DNA of 64,000 nt from Sacculina carcini (GCA_916048095.2 OU696580.1:5383108-5447107); one strand, 5' to 3'; numbered from the stretch's first letter, positions 29,561-41,474 are shown. Notes: generated by a model from the letters alone, not told the origin. A program made the numbers and translations.

Positions 29561-30980
29561 AACGATGGACGTTTTCCGCATCTATGAGCTCGTTGTTCGT
29601 GACTCGTTCACGACAGTAAGGGCATATGTGAGTGCCACAGACATGGCGACTTTTGCTATACGATTTGTACAAAATATCACCACATCTGGGACACCCACGC
29701 CGCACCTTACAGCGTGATTGTTTGTGAGCCTCGATACAGGAGCTGAAAATGAAATCTAAACTACATTTGGGACAATGGGTTAACGCACCTTCCCGCAGGC
29801 ATCGATGAGGCGCTCCACAGTCCTTGCAGCCTCCGGCACAAACATGTTCTCCGATGTGTACGTAGCGCGTTTGGCATTCCTCGCAGACATATCGAGTGTC
29901 GAGGAATGCCTTGATCTTGGTGATGACGTCGAAGTGTCGATGATGATGATAAAGATACAGATGATGATGTCCTGTGCCTGAAACACACACACATGCGAAT
30001 TAATGCAACTTGAATTATATGAATGCAAATCATTAACGCTAACGGAATATTTCTTCTAATTACTCACCGAAGGTTGCGCCGAGTTGCCCAAAATGATCCG
30101 TCGAGTAGACATGGACCCGGTACTCCGACCAACCAGCCACCAACTTTTGGAGCTCCCGCAAACCCATGCTGGGCAGGGAAAAGTCTACCCCGGAACGTTC
30201 ACACAATTCCCTGGCCTCAGACATGAAACTTGCGGGGTCCCTTGCCAGACGTTACACACGCTTTCGGAAGGCGCTCGACGCGGCGTGGTTCTCAATGTAC
30301 CTGGCAGCAACCAGTGCCCGGGGCAAACACTGTGTGCCAAGTACACGGAAGAAACAGTTCTTCCGGGAGAACCACGTGGCGAAATCGCCGATGTTCTTGA
30401 GCCGCGCCGAGCCCTCCATTTCGTCGTCCGGGATGTCGTGCGGTGGACGTCTGGCAATATGCGTCACCTTAAGCACGAGACTGGAATTGTGGGTGACAAA
30501 CGACGCGTTGGACTGCGCTATTTTTTTCATTTTATTATTTATTCATTTTATACAACATATATTATTTTTAAACACTTGATCTAGTCAAGCGAAATCTTAA
30601 CATGTAATCAAATATGCAATCTTGCTCACCTCTGTGCCAAGAGTGACGCCGTGAAATCTTTGGCTGGTCGGGGCACCACGTAGGCGTCATGCTGGATGTT
30701 GCTGTTGGAGTGTGACGCCTACCAGGTCCTCAGGATGCACACCCTCCTTGATGGTGTTGATGAGGGTGTCCATTGTCGTTTCGATCGAGCGGATGCATAG
30801 CTGTATGTCGTCGGGTCGTGTGAAGTCAAGATGAATGATGAATGCTTTTACATTAGTTTTATATCTACGGCTATAATATTCACTAATCTTTCTAAGTCCT
30901 ACACTAATATTTCCTACCACAGCTAAGTCCCTAATTTTCCCTACTACTTCTTCAGTCTCCAACTGTCTCTTTCCTGCCAT
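29561..30980 (-). pseudogene. PolB1 copy 5
   Basis: Exon 1 is 30630-30980, exon 2 30068-30528, exon 3 29561-29977 (Cys-rich part only, cut by the leader block). The intron-1 acceptor is replaced as in copy 4, and the shared exon-1 frameshift is present. Copy 5 keeps exon 2 whole, so copy 4 derives from a copy-5-like parent by deletion. Confidence 0.75.
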
Positions 30981-31193
30981 ACTGAATAATTATGTTGTGT
31001 TGCTTCGGCTGTGTTAGCGAGTGGACGTTCATTTTTGTGATCCTTAATATTTGACAGTTTTCAAGGAAATTTTCAACAGTTTTCTAGGGTTGTTTTGCTC
31101 CAAATTATTTAAGAGAGTGTGCACGTCATTTGGTGTTCGTCGGTGCATTCCTAATTCTCAATTGGATGAAAGGAACTCTGTGAGAACAAACCT

Positions 31194-31320
31194 TCACTTT
31201 AAACCCGGATATGACTCAGGATTTAGACCAGAACACTTTGCAGCTGCTGCAAAATGTTATGTGCACCGCCGCTTCCATTCAGGACGGTCTCTGGTGACAC
31301 ACATAAATACACATATACAC

Positions 31321-31375
<55 letters not shown>

Positions 31376-31845
31376 AATACACTATCATACAGGTAATTTT
31401 TTTTTTAGTTCAATAAAGTAAATTATAAAAAGTAAAGTAAATAGAGTAACGTGAATAGTACCATCAGCATAAGATTCGATGTCAAATAGATGTCTTACCT
31501 TTGGGTTAGGTGTTTGAGGACGGGATGTAGGTCATCCTCGTCCTCGTCCTGTCGAGCGAAGACGGGAGAATCCATGGTGGTGTTCGAGAGGATTTCCACC
31601 TCATCAGCCGTGGCGGATGTGGTGGCTGTGGCGACGGTGGTGGCCGTGTCGGCAACGGTGGCGGCCGTGTCGGCAACGATGGTGGACGTGGCGGTGGAGT
31701 CGTCTTCCACCCCTGTGCACACCCCCCTGGTGATATGGGCTAAATAGCGGCCCATATCTTCAGGGGATGGTAGAGGGGATGTTGTCTCCAACACCACGCT
31801 CTCCACCTCAGCCCACTTATCGCCAAAGGTGATAGTTACTTTCAT
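31194..31845 (-). CDS. S-a small protein copy 5, two exons
   Basis: Exon 1 31499-31845, exon 2 31194-31290, same sites and phase as copy 3. Exon 1 has EILSNTTMDSP. The intron tract is longer (TA and TG repeats at 31315-31375). Confidence 0.6.
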
Positions 31846-31856
31846 TATTGACGTGT

Positions 31857-31898
31857 GACTGACTGACATTTATCGCTTGTGACCACAAGGCTTTTATT
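31857..31898 (-). promoter_or_regulatory. S-a core promoter copy 5
   Basis: TATA-like ATAAAAG and TCAGTC, initiator A near 31864. Confidence 0.45.
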
Positions 31899-32026
31899 CC
31901 AAATTACACACACGCATACAAACACATTGACCCACACACATATACAAACACATGTGTTTGTATATGAACCCCAATCCCGATCATCTACCGGGATTCAATA
32001 CTTTTATTCCGCAATTCATCCAGTCA

Positions 32027-32545
32027 TTAAGAGGTGCCTGAATTTCCGTGTAGATTCGAGCGTAACCTGTTGTTGAAACTTTCGACAGCGTTGTTTGTCC
32101 TATGAACCTGGTCGAAATGGCTAAAAGTCTCTGCATCAACTCTACTCAGCCAGTGTCTTGAGACGTATTCCAGAAACCGCGTCATGTTTTCAGATGGCTC
32201 GACAATGTCCTCCTTGATTGCGTCGAACCCAGCCTGCAGCAAATGTGATGACAGAGATCGCAAAGCACGCGCTTGACCGGACCCCTAAATGCGCTTAACC
32301 TTAAAAACCTGGTCTTGCCGGACTTAGTATAGTGGAGAAACACCCGTTCACCTGAACATTCGGAAAGATATCTGGTGAAAACTGGTGGTGATGTCTAAAG
32401 TAGCCAAGCTTATGATGGCGATGAGCTTGTGCCAAACAGCCGTATAAATGGCTGTTGTTTTTTTTGTCATTAGCACGAATGCTGTGGGGATGAACATACA
32501 CCAGCCACCGGTTTGGAAAAATGTTGACACCGTACAACACAACAT
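32027..32545 (-). pseudogene. MULE remnant 4
   Basis: Same three blocks and breaks as 13692-14215. Confidence 0.6.
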
Positions 32546-32612
32546 TTAGTAGGAATGACATGATTATACGGGCAGGGTGTGATGTTGCTTAGTACATGTA
32601 TGTCGTTTGCGT

Positions 32613-32846
32613 TCATTGACAAATATTCGGACAGGACGATTCGAAGCTGTCAATGTTTAGTTCTAGTAGATGGGATTGTCGGTGAGCCTTATCGAGACCT
32701 TTGGCGTAGATACGGTCGGGTGCCAGACTCTGTATGATGTAACTTGCGTCGCGCATATTGCTATCATACTTGTGCGTGTTGTGAGGATTGTGATTATAGT
32801 CCAATCCGTGCAGCGTTGTCGTCATCTTAGGCATTTGCACCCTGAA
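32613..32846 (-). pseudogene. C-family exon, copy 4
   Basis: As 14322-14555; Arg to His in AKGLDKAHRQ. Confidence 0.4.
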
Positions 32847-33128
32847 ATCTGCTGTGATATTACTTGAATATCACACAAGATAAGATGATTTTCATACGGT
32901 TCGTAATAAGTTTGACACTACATTTTGGCTCAGCGATTGATTGGATAAAATACGAGGCACTAACATCATCCACATGAAGAATATGACTTGAATTAATATA
33001 TTTTTTGTCTATGCATCCCCCAAATCACCATAAAAATATATTTCACAAACTGAACACTATGTAAAAAATATTTCAACGGAAAAGCTTGGCTGACGTCCCC
33101 GGAATATGAGTCGGAAGGGAAGGAGTTA

Positions 33129-33696
33129 TCAGACACACCCAGAAATATGCGTCAAACGAAGGGTATTCATTCTACGATTCGTCGAGAATGTGTTTACTAT
33201 CAGGCGAACTTCTGCCAATATGGCGGTAATTTGGTGCTGCTGTATCAGGAGAAACAGCCCGTTCCCTGTTTCGATTGACGTAGTCGTGGCCGACAATTTT
33301 CCGCGTGCCAATTTTACAGTGTCGAATAACACTTGTACCCCGCGTTCTTCGTTGGTACATATTCTCACCGATCCACGGCAAATTTTCCAGATTGTCAAAA
33401 AACCGGTTTAGTTTCATAATTTCGACAATGGGAGTGCGATCGTCTGCCCTCGTTTTGAAAAATTCATCCATGTAGGAGGCTCTTTCACTGGCTGTGGACA
33501 GACGGAAGCTCGGCTTAAAGAGTTGCAGCTCATTTTGAATGATTATAGTGAACCCTATATGTTCCTCGAGAAATTTCATTATTCTCGAAATTTGTCGCTC
33601 TTCTAGGGTTTCGGTGTCAGTTGATAGTACGGATGAACCGTTGCTATGTGCGAAAAATGATATAGGGTTTCGTGCAGGGTTTCGGGCTGCATCCAT
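33129..33696 (-). CDS. A-body protein, 174 aa
   Basis: MDAARNPARNPISFF start at 33696, stop at 33172; the body carries the FLEEHIGF and FKPSFRLSTASERASYMD variants shared with the copies at 1-462 and 3653. Alternative frame open to 33129. Confidence 0.45.
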
Positions 33697-33886
33697 ATTT
33701 GATTGCGGCTGATGTTAGGAGAGTGATGGTGGAAAATGTTTGTATACAGGAATGGTCGAGAATTTTGCCAACGGCATAGGTAGATCGTTAAAGGAATCAA
33801 TTAATTGAAATTTGGAGATGAGGAGCGCTATAAAATGATTTTCATACCGTTTGTAATCAGTTTGACACTACATTTTGGCTCAGCGA
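33697..33886. repeat. Linker repeat copy 4
   Basis: As 463-652. Confidence 0.55.
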
Positions 33887-34476
33887 TTACCTACATACAT
33901 CCTGTATTGCTACTGTGTGTGAAGCTTCTAGCACACACAGTGCACTTGTGAGGACGTGGTTTGTCGCTACGTTCTTCACGTGGTCGTATTGCGGCTGCAA
34001 GGGTTGAGGAAGCAAGGCGATGTGGCTATGAAATCTTGCCGCATCCGCCCTATTCTCCCGATCTCGCCCCAAGCGACTTTCGCCCCAAGCGTTCTTCGTT
34101 GGTACATATTCTCACCGATCCACGGCAAATTTTCCAGATTGTCAAAAAACCGGTTTAGTTTCATAATTTCGACAATGGGAGTGCGATCGTCTGCCATCGT
34201 TTTGAAAAATTCATCCATGTAGGAGGCTCTTTCTCTGGTTGTGGACAGACGGAAGCACGGCTTAAAGAGTTGCAGCTCATTTTGAATGATTATGGTGAAC
34301 CCTATTTGTTCCTCGAGGAGTTTGATTATTCTCGAATTTTGTCGCTCTTCTTGGGTTTCGGTGTCAGTTGATGGTACGGATGAACCGTTGCTAGGTACGA
34401 AAAGTGATATAGGGTTTCGTGCAGCGACATCTATTGTGCTTAGTCCTTGAGCAATGAGTTCGCCTATCCCTGGCAA
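33887..34476 (-). pseudogene. A-prime copy 4
   Basis: MPGIGELIAQGLST start; open to 33976 (166 aa) but the frame in the antisense-mariner tail differs from the 193-aa copy because of one indel. Upstream frame EADKSVAGPSAAENN is open to a TAA near 34569. Confidence 0.5.
33959..34083 (+). mobile_element. Mariner transposase fragment 4, best preserved
   Basis: Open frame with GRIAAARVEEARRCGYEI then LPHPPYSPDLAPSDF. Confidence 0.8.
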
Positions 34477-34790
34477 ACGTTCCGCTGTGTCATTGTTCTC
34501 AGCAGCACTCGGGCCAGCTACTGATTTATCGGCTTCAACAGGTTCCCCTTCTGCACGAGCTTGTGTTTAACCGACCTCGACCTCTCGACCTCTCCCGGGG
34601 TCAACTGCGCATTGGTCGCCCCGACCAAGCTCTGTGTCGACGACAACCAAACATCGACAACACCCAGTTTATTCGCGTTTCTTGAAGGAGGCATGAAAGG
34701 CAAGCCATCCCTGTCCTCATCCTACACACGTGGAGAATTCGGAGCGTGTTGATCAACACTCACCAACATATATGATCTGTGAAGATCTGT
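34477..34790 (-). other. Unassigned NANKLG block, copy 3
   Basis: Related to 1954-2240; the minus frame is open for 61 codons here (34518-34703). Confidence 0.4.
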
Positions 34791-34794
34791 GTGG

Positions 34795-35015
34795 AGTTGC
34801 TTTGAGAAATTTTCTCTACACATTTAGCTACAACATTACCATTTATTTCTGAGCGTATTCTAAATGCGATATACGCTGACCTATTAAATGTTCCGTGGTC
34901 AATTTTTCAAAATGTATGGATACAATGAAGTGACGTCCAAATACTTAATCTGTTTCCATCTTCACATTCATAATAATGTTGGAATACTTCAGTTCTTCCA
35001 CCAAAGAAACTTTTT
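34795..35015 (-). pseudogene. PolB2 fragment around the permutation joint
   Basis: Contains motif A region, the joint and the EKISQ region only. Confidence 0.6.
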
Positions 35016-35263
35016 CTTTTGTAGCTCATTTTGAATGATTTTAGTGAACTCTATTTGTTCCTCGAGGAGTTTCGTTATTCTCGGAAATTTGTCCCTCTTC
35101 TAGGGCTTCGGTGTCAGTTGATGGTAGGGATGAACCGTTGCTAGGTGCGAAAAGTGATATGGGGTTCCGTGCAGGGTTTCGGGCTGCATCCATATTTGAT
35201 TGCGGCTGATGTTAGGAGAGTGATGGTGGAAAATGCTTGTGTACAGGAATGGTCGAGAATTTT
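35016..35263 (-). pseudogene. A-body 5' fragment and linker
   Basis: About 180 bp of the A-body start with an extra base after RIT, then linker sequence into PolB2. Confidence 0.5.
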
Positions 35264-36460
35264 ACCCTGTTCTATACTAAATCCTACACGATTGCAAACT
35301 TCTATAGCTTGTTCTCTGTATATATTATCTGGTATACTTTGTTGTTTAACTCGCACCAATTCTGATTTAGCTACACTATCTACTTCGGCATCTTTGAAGA
35401 CCATACTAACTAATAAAGCTTTATAAACTAAAATAAACAGTTTGAAGAAACAATTTCTTTATAATACCACTGGTAAAAATTTACAGATTTCTTTGAATGA
35501 CCTGCTCCTCTAATGCTACCTCTATTGTCCACATAATTTTTTTTGATAATTGTAATTTAATAAAGTAGATCTGATGCATGGTTTAAACATGTCGAGTTGC
35601 TTTGAGAAAGTTTCTCTACACATTTAGCTATAACATTACCATTTATTTCTGAGCGTATTCTAAATGCGATATACGCTGACCTATTAAATGTTCCGTGGTC
35701 AATTTTTCAAAATGTATGGATATAATGAAGTGACGTCCAAATACTTAATCTGTTTCCATCTTCACATTCATAATAATGTTGGAATACTTCAGTTCTTCCA
35801 CCAAAGAAACTTTTTCTAATATCCATAGGCTCTAGATTATTCAATTGTTTTATATACTGACGTATTTGAGTATTGTTTGCTATCATTTCACCAAATTCAC
35901 ATTCCCACATAATTTTTGTCTCGAATGCGTAGATATTTTAGATAGTGAATTTTTTCAACAGTTTTTTGGTAATTCAATTTTGAAGTCAGGTTGTCACTAT
36001 TGGTTATAGTGTATGGGTTTCTAGACACATCAGGATTCATTTTACACTGTCCTGAATATGAATGTCCATGAAAGTAACACCACATAAATTCGTATATTAC
36101 ACGGTTTTCTGTCATTACCCTATACCCATCAACGTGGTGGGGCCCTACAGCGACTTCACCGTTGGATAGTGCGTGTTGTATGGGATTACCCGGTGATTCT
36201 TTAGCCTCCCATTCCAACCATTGAATGCTTTTTACAGACTATTTTTGCAAGGCTTATAATGAGTATGAGAAGGTATTGACGCTATTGTGTTTGGTTGCAA
36301 AAATGTGTCATCCATACCCGTTGACACGCTGACGGCAATGTGATTGACTTATCAAAAGGTTCGATGTTAGCGTGCTCGATAAACAAATTTATAAATCTCA
36401 TACAACCAAAACGTAGTAATGATGTATCACTCCTACAATAATTATCTATTTACGAACGGA
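35264..36460 (-). pseudogene. PolB2, permuted copy 3
   Basis: Same order and joints as copies 1 and 2; WECEFGEMIANNTQIRQY and VDGYRVMTENRVIYEFMW are open. ExoIII-like NYCRSDTSLLRFG near 36420. An LTR abuts its upstream end at 36498. Confidence 0.75.
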
Positions 36461-36497
36461 AATTATATATCAAGTTAAATTATATATTATATATTAA

Positions 36498-37188
36498 TGT
36501 AACAGTTTTGTCTTGCAGTGATGGTTCAAGTGGAGCAGGCCTCTTAACGTTGTGCGCCGCGATAACGCTTGATGTCCGATTCCAAACACAGTTGTTTGTT
36601 GAAACAATGTATTTCGTCGTGATATTACGCTGAAGGTTGCAGTTCCTAACTCTATCGGTCCTAACGTTATGTTCAGTGTTCTATCCTATCTGTTCTCCCG
36701 TTCTGCCTGTATCTCTGCTAGTCTGTCTCTCCTGTCTGTCTGTCCGTCTGTCTCCCTACTGGTGAAAATGTCTGTGCTTATATACTTCTCGCTAGCGTCG
36801 CCTACACCATTCTCTATCTCCTATTTTTGCACCTCATTATTTACGGACCGCAAGGTCACCACAATTCAACACGCACATAGTCTTACACACTGGTGGGTGT
36901 AATATATGCGTGTGCACGTGCTGCCCTGCTGTCTCTTAATGTCTTGCAGTGTATGTGTGTCTGTCTATGTGTGTGCAACCAATGCTGTGTTCCTTGTTGC
37001 CTAACCTTCTGTGTTGACAGTGATGTACGTGTTTATGCTCCACTTTCTATCCTAACTTCTATCCTATCCTATGCCATATTTAATGCACAACATTTCACTA
37101 AAATAAGACTAAACGACGATTAACAGACGATTACTAAAATAGGAATAAAAGTTATATATAACACCGCACAGTATAAAACATTGTTACA
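36498..37188 (+). mobile_element. LTR, copy 2 (691 bp)
   Basis: Starts TGTAACAG and ends TGTTACA, giving inverted ends TGTAACA/TGTTACA. Contains CT-rich runs and TATATA near the right end. The same sequence is at 52951-53767. Orientation is uncertain because the nearby gag/pol/env frames are on the minus strand while the leader ORF is on the plus strand. Confidence 0.6.
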
Positions 37189-37612
37189 TCACAACTGCAA
37201 GGTCATTCGAGCGAATGTGAGCCACTAGAACTTATACATTGCCATGTTATCTGTTGTCCCTGAATTTTTTCTGAGCTGCATCCGACGGGTGGTGGTTCGT
37301 AATGCCGTGGCTGCGATGTTGGTCAGGATTCATCCGCAACAGGTCACAAAATTTGTGTAGTTTCATCCCGTGTTGATCGTTTGGTGAAATCGCCAAAATG
37401 ATGCGGGTTTTTGCCACAGCAGCTGAATGGCGATGGATAGCAGCGAGATTGTGGACGTCCCCTCGTCATCATGGCACGCGCCAGCTCTAGCACTCAGCAT
37501 TCATCCGTCATTACTCGACAGTTGGATGTACTAAAGATTACGCAAATGACTACTCTAAATGAACAATTGCTAAGCATGACAAAGACTATAAATGCTACTG
37601 AATAATAATGAA
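37189..37612 (+). repeat. LTR-element leader block, copy 3
   Basis: Leader after the LTR with the 44-aa plus ORF at 37471-37605. Here it continues into different sequence (AACTAGTACAGGG), the likely original context. Confidence 0.45.
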
Positions 37613-37667
37613 CTAGTACAGGGAACGCTTTAAAAAAAATATTTCAATGTACATCATAGTCCGACAC

Positions 37668-37692
37668 ATATATGTAAAAAACATATATGTGA
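37668..37692. repeat. Small perfect hairpin
   Basis: CACATATATGT and ACATATATGTG separated by three A; in a spacer with no gene (37613-37740). Confidence 0.6.
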
Positions 37693-37740
37693 ACGGTTAG
37701 AGTTTTCTTTACGGGGTATGTATATTATTGTGTAGGGTGT

Positions 37741-37893
37741 GTAATATCTGTGTGTATGGGTATCCCAAGTGGGCAAACGTGTTCTGGATTCTGTCCTTGA
37801 TGTACGTCACCGCGCATGTCGTGTTGATCGTCTTCGTGGGCGAAGGCTGCCGGTAAGCCTTTATTGGCGTCATATAGTGCCAAGCGGCCGTCC
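37741..37893 (-). pseudogene. Chromo-like ORF, C-terminal scrap
   Basis: Minus frame matches the end of the 54210-54767 ORF (LQDGRLALYDAN, PLGIPIHTD). The N-terminal chromo-like part is missing, replaced by the minisatellite. Confidence 0.55.
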
Positions 37894-38092
37894 TGTAACG
37901 TGTAGGTTGATTCTTCGTGTCGTGGTCGTGTAGGGTGATTCTTCGTGTCGTGGTCGTGTAGGTTGATTCTTCGTGTCGTGGTCGTGTAGGGTGATTCTTC
38001 GTGTCGTGGTCGTGTAGGTTGATTCTTCGTGTCGTGGTCGTGTAGGTTGATTCTGCGTGTCGTGGTCGTGTAGGTTTACTCGTATCGTGTCG
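37894..38092. repeat. 28-bp minisatellite
   Basis: About seven units of GTAGGTTGATTCTTCGTGTC plus GTGGTCGT, with TAGGTT/TAGGGT variants. A related array sits at 54773-54920, in the same place between env-like tail and chromo-like ORF. Confidence 0.85.
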
Positions 38093-38333
38093 TTGATTTT
38101 GTGGTCTGCAGTGGCGTCCGGATCGAGCGGTCGATTTTCAGCGGTGTTCTTGGTCGTGTGGTTTCTAGGAGGGGAGTGGAAGTAGAGGAAAAGGAATGCA
38201 CTAAAACCTGGGGATTAGGAGAGGGTGAACGTTGTTTACGCCTGTCGTAGCAGAAATAAACAACAGTCGCTATCAATATGAGGATTAGAATAAAGGGTTG
38301 CTGGAAAATCAGTATGTGTATAGAGAGGTTCAT
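38076..38333 (-). pseudogene. Env-like membrane tail, element R2
   Basis: A single hydrophobic segment (FILILILIATVVYFCY) followed by a basic turn (DRRKQRS) and a Pro/Ser/Thr-rich tail, as at the C-terminus of retroviral-type envelope proteins. Parallel to 41475-41807. The ectodomain is not present here. The assignment rests on position and layout only. Confidence 0.45.
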
Positions 38334-38340
38334 TTGTTTT

Positions 38341-38904
38341 TTATCCGATTATTAACTTGAGCATTTCATGTTGTTTATTAATTAACATTTCAAATGCTCG
38401 TAACTTGAAATCGTCTGTGTTTTCGTGGGCCTTTGGTGGTTTTAATGAGTTGGATATAACATTACTTGCTTTGTCTCCCGTTTTTGTTAAATTCACAACA
38501 GCTAGGTCGTCAGTCTCAGTCAGTCTGGGTCGTTTGGTGTGATCAATATCTTCGTTGCTGAAGCTTGTTTGCCTCTTATGTCTATCCAAACGAAACTTTT
38601 TATTTTGAAACTGGTTAGTTTCGCTTTGACATTTATACCGTGTCATATCTGCATGAGGACGTTCATTAATGATTTCTGAGCTGATGTGTACTTCTTTATT
38701 CTGTGTTTGCTTGTGTGCTATTCGTTTTGCCAAAGGCATATTATCCAAAGACTGGTTAACCTCATCAACTAAGGGTCCACTCTGTCTCGTCGGTCTACAA
38801 CTGACTGGTATAAATGAGCGTTGTGTTTGATTATACTTGTGGTGAAGATGTACTGGACGTGACATATATTTGTTCCAGGCTGCATTGCCGTCACGTAAGC
38901 GCAA
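38341..38904 (-). CDS. Basic 187-aa ORF after integrase
   Basis: MRLRDGNAAWNKYMSRPVHL and a Lys/Arg/Asn-rich remainder with KKFRLDRHKR. It overlaps the integrase end by 14 bases in another frame, so it may be a separate ORF or a frameshifted tail of pol. Not recognised. Confidence 0.4.
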   Translation of the reverse strand: MRLRDGNAAWNKYMSRPVHLHHKYNQTQRSFIPVSCRPTRQSGPLVDEVNQSLDNMPLAKRIAHKQTQNKEVHISSEIINERPHADMTRYKCQSETNQFQNKKFRLDRHKRQTSFSNEDIDHTKRPRLTETDDLAVVNLTKTGDKASNVISNSLKPPKAHENTDDFKLRAFEMLINKQHEMLKLIIG

Positions 38905-40010
38905 GTTTTCTATGTGTTTTACTTATTTCTCCGTTAATTTGATTGCGAATCAGACATGTGACCTGACTGATAAATTGCATAATTCTATAGTTGGGGTCCC
39001 ATCGGAGAGATAATTTGTTAGTGTTTGTTAGGCCAGGGTTTTTGAAATATACCGTATCACCGACTTTTAATGTAATTGGCTTAGCCTTACGATCGTAATA
39101 TTCTTGATTTCTAGCATGCCCTAAAGCGAGGTGATGGCGCACGTGATGGATTGTTTGAGTCATGTTGAGTAACATCGAGGAGAGATAATCATCACCATAA
39201 TATCGATGCTTTGGTGTTAACATAGTTTCCATAGGCATGACTGGTTCACGTCCATATAGCACAAAGAACGGTGACATGTGTGTAGTGTCACTTTCGGCCG
39301 TACCGTATGCTGCCAATAATGATGGAATTTTCGTATCCCAATGTCTTTGGGTGACATCAACCGTTTTTGACAAGAAATCATTTTGAACGCGATGATAACG
39401 CTCAACTTTGGCATTTGCCTGTGGATGATATACTGAAGTTCTAACGTGCTTGATATTTCAGAAAAGATTTAGTTTTGTAATGACCTCGTTGCAGAATTCT
39501 GTACCATTATCACTAACTCTCGTGGACATCGCGTATCGTTATCACTCGTGGACATGCGTGTCGTGGAATAATATCTTCAATTAAAATTTTCGCTACTCTG
39601 TCAGCGGATTTGTCAGGAACAGGAAACGACTCGGGAAAACCAGAAAAGTGATCGACAATATTAATAAGAAATATATTTTCTGCATGACTCATGGGGAACG
39701 GTCCGCTACAATCAATCGATATAATTTTGAAAGGATAGTGGGGAATTGGCATATGTTGTAATGGCGGTTTGTGTTTCTGAAGCCTGCGAAGGTTGCATGT
39801 CACGCATTTAGTGACGTATTCTATTACATTTTTGTACATGCCTGGCCAGTAGTATCTGGAGCGGATTTTATGATATGTTTTATCGATACCAAAGTGACCT
39901 CTTAAGAAACCCTCTGGTGAACTGGTGAATTTTGGCACATTAACTGTCCTTTTTCGATGTTTGCCTTATCCCAATATTTTTGTGGTATTCCTGTGTAATG
40001 ATTATTGACC
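38891..40010 (-). pseudogene. Ty3/gypsy-type integrase, broken
   Basis: The zinc-binding part GHFGIDKTYHKIRSRYYWPG with CVTCNLRR, the first Asp in SIDCSGPF, the second in SDNGTEF and the Glu in HPQANAKVERYH are all visible. The C-terminal part has FVLYGREPVMPME and DTVYFKNPG. Breaks are a local duplication of a CACGAGTGATAACGAT-like unit before SDNGTEF and a TGA after it. RT and RNase H are absent; sequence upstream of 40010 is unrelated. Confidence 0.8.
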
Positions 40011-40019
40011 CACAAAAGC

Positions 40020-40062
40020 AATTTTACCTTTTGGAGGCCGGTCGCAGGTTCGAGTCACAGAG
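40020..40062 (+). other. Possible tRNA-derived SINE scrap
   Basis: GGTTCGAGTC (B-box-like) near 40033 within a GC-rich island; no A box is seen. The following sequence to 40580 holds no feature I can support. Confidence 0.2.
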
Positions 40063-40582
40063 TTAGTGCTCTGCGAGCCCCAGACTCTTGAGTCTTGGCC
40101 CTGAAAAATGTCCACACGAAAATTCTTCCACGATACACAATCCCCTTTTTCTCCAGCACGTGCTATCTCTAATCCCACACTTCCTGCTTCCCCTTGTTTT
40201 CAGAGTTGCCAAACGGCTTTTTGCCAATTCTCCACTCGAGGTTAATTCGCTAATTGTGGGTTATCACGTCAGTCACAGATTTTGTTTATTTATGCTTATT
40301 TTGTTATATTATTCCATGTTAGATGATTCATGCACACCTATTTTATCTTTTTATTGTCATTTTATATTAGTTTTAACACCTGCATCATCAATAACTGACA
40401 GCTCCAACATTCAGTATTAGTCCAAAATACTCGACAGCTTTACGAGTGATGTTTTAGAATTATTCAGACCAGTAATCTTTACATTTTCAGAAATAAATAT
40501 TAGCTAGGATCCTTCACGAGTTATTTTCTGCTCCACATATTCAAATAGTCCTATCAAACACGTGAAAATTTCTCTATACATG

Positions 40583-40585
<3 letters not shown>

Positions 40586-40662
<77 letters not shown>
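40586..40662. repeat. (CA)n microsatellite
   Basis: About 38 uninterrupted CA units. Confidence 0.95.
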
Positions 40663-40664
<2 letters not shown>

Positions 40665-40838
40665 CGCATGTGCCTGTTTGGCACAAGATCAACTACAGTT
40701 CACACAGTAACATTTGAAACAACACAATGCTATATTTCACCACAACTACACATACCACACGTATTTAATTAATGATCGCATGTCTCAAGTTGATGATGTG
40801 GAAAGGTGAAGTGTTGTTAAAGTGTTGGTGAAATGGTC

Positions 40839-41426
40839 CTAATGTCGACGCCCGCGTCTCGGTCCAGGTTGGCGGTGTTGTTCTGGGACAATGTCGGCTA
40901 ACAAAGGTATACCGGCAGGGTATACTCTGTCCACCCGGCGTCCATGCTCTCTCCGGTCGATCCTCCAGTCGTTGTCATCGACGGCGTGAACCAGAGCCCT
41001 CGGCAGCCCGTCGTTGATATCATAAACCACCATTCGGCCGTCTCCGAGTGGTACACGCCCCCATCTATATCGCAGTTGTCCTTCGGGGCGATCAGTAAAG
41101 CGTTGTCGACGTTGTGGCTCATGCTGATAGGTGCCCACTTTATTGTGTCGTGGACCAGGGGGTCCTTGTGGCCCTCAGTGCTGTATGATTGGGTTATCAG
41201 TCGCAGGTTGGGAGATCTCCAGCTGATATTGGAGTAAAACCCCGATCGGTAAGTTGTATAGTGGCTCCCAGGTCACGTTGTATGGAGACAAATTTTCCCA
41301 GTCCACCAACACCTCTAATATTCCTTGATTGTGACGGCTGGCGAGGAGGCGTCGAATTCCTAAATTGTGTCGCGGCATACTTGTAATGGGCACCTCCGGC
41401 AAGATTGATGATACTCCGTTGATCAT
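40839..41426 (-). pseudogene. Chromo-like ORF, element R1, one stop
   Basis: One frame from MINGVSSILPEVPITSMPRH through LVDWENLSPYNVTWEP (chromodomain-like: LVxWxx, TWEPxxNL), GPQGPPGP, RYRWGRVPLGDGRM to an Arg-rich end. A single TGA near 41173 replaces the Trp seen in the 54-kb sister (IRTWGSQ). It lies just downstream of the env-like tail, not on the integrase, which is unusual for a chromo-type domain. Confidence 0.55.
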
Positions 41427-41474
41427 AGTGTTCTAAAATATTCGGTCCTGTTGATTCAGCATGCAGTAGTTGAG

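Noticed and set aside
37894-38092. CRISPR-like array
   Set aside because: The units are contiguous without unique spacers; it is a minisatellite in eukaryotic DNA.
40088-40420. 110-aa hydrophobic plus ORF
   Set aside because: AT-rich sequence gives hydrophobic codons by chance; no start context, no second copy.
40504-40692. ORF made of Cys-Val repeats (also 58016-58333)
   Set aside because: Pure translation of (CA)n/(GT)n microsatellites.
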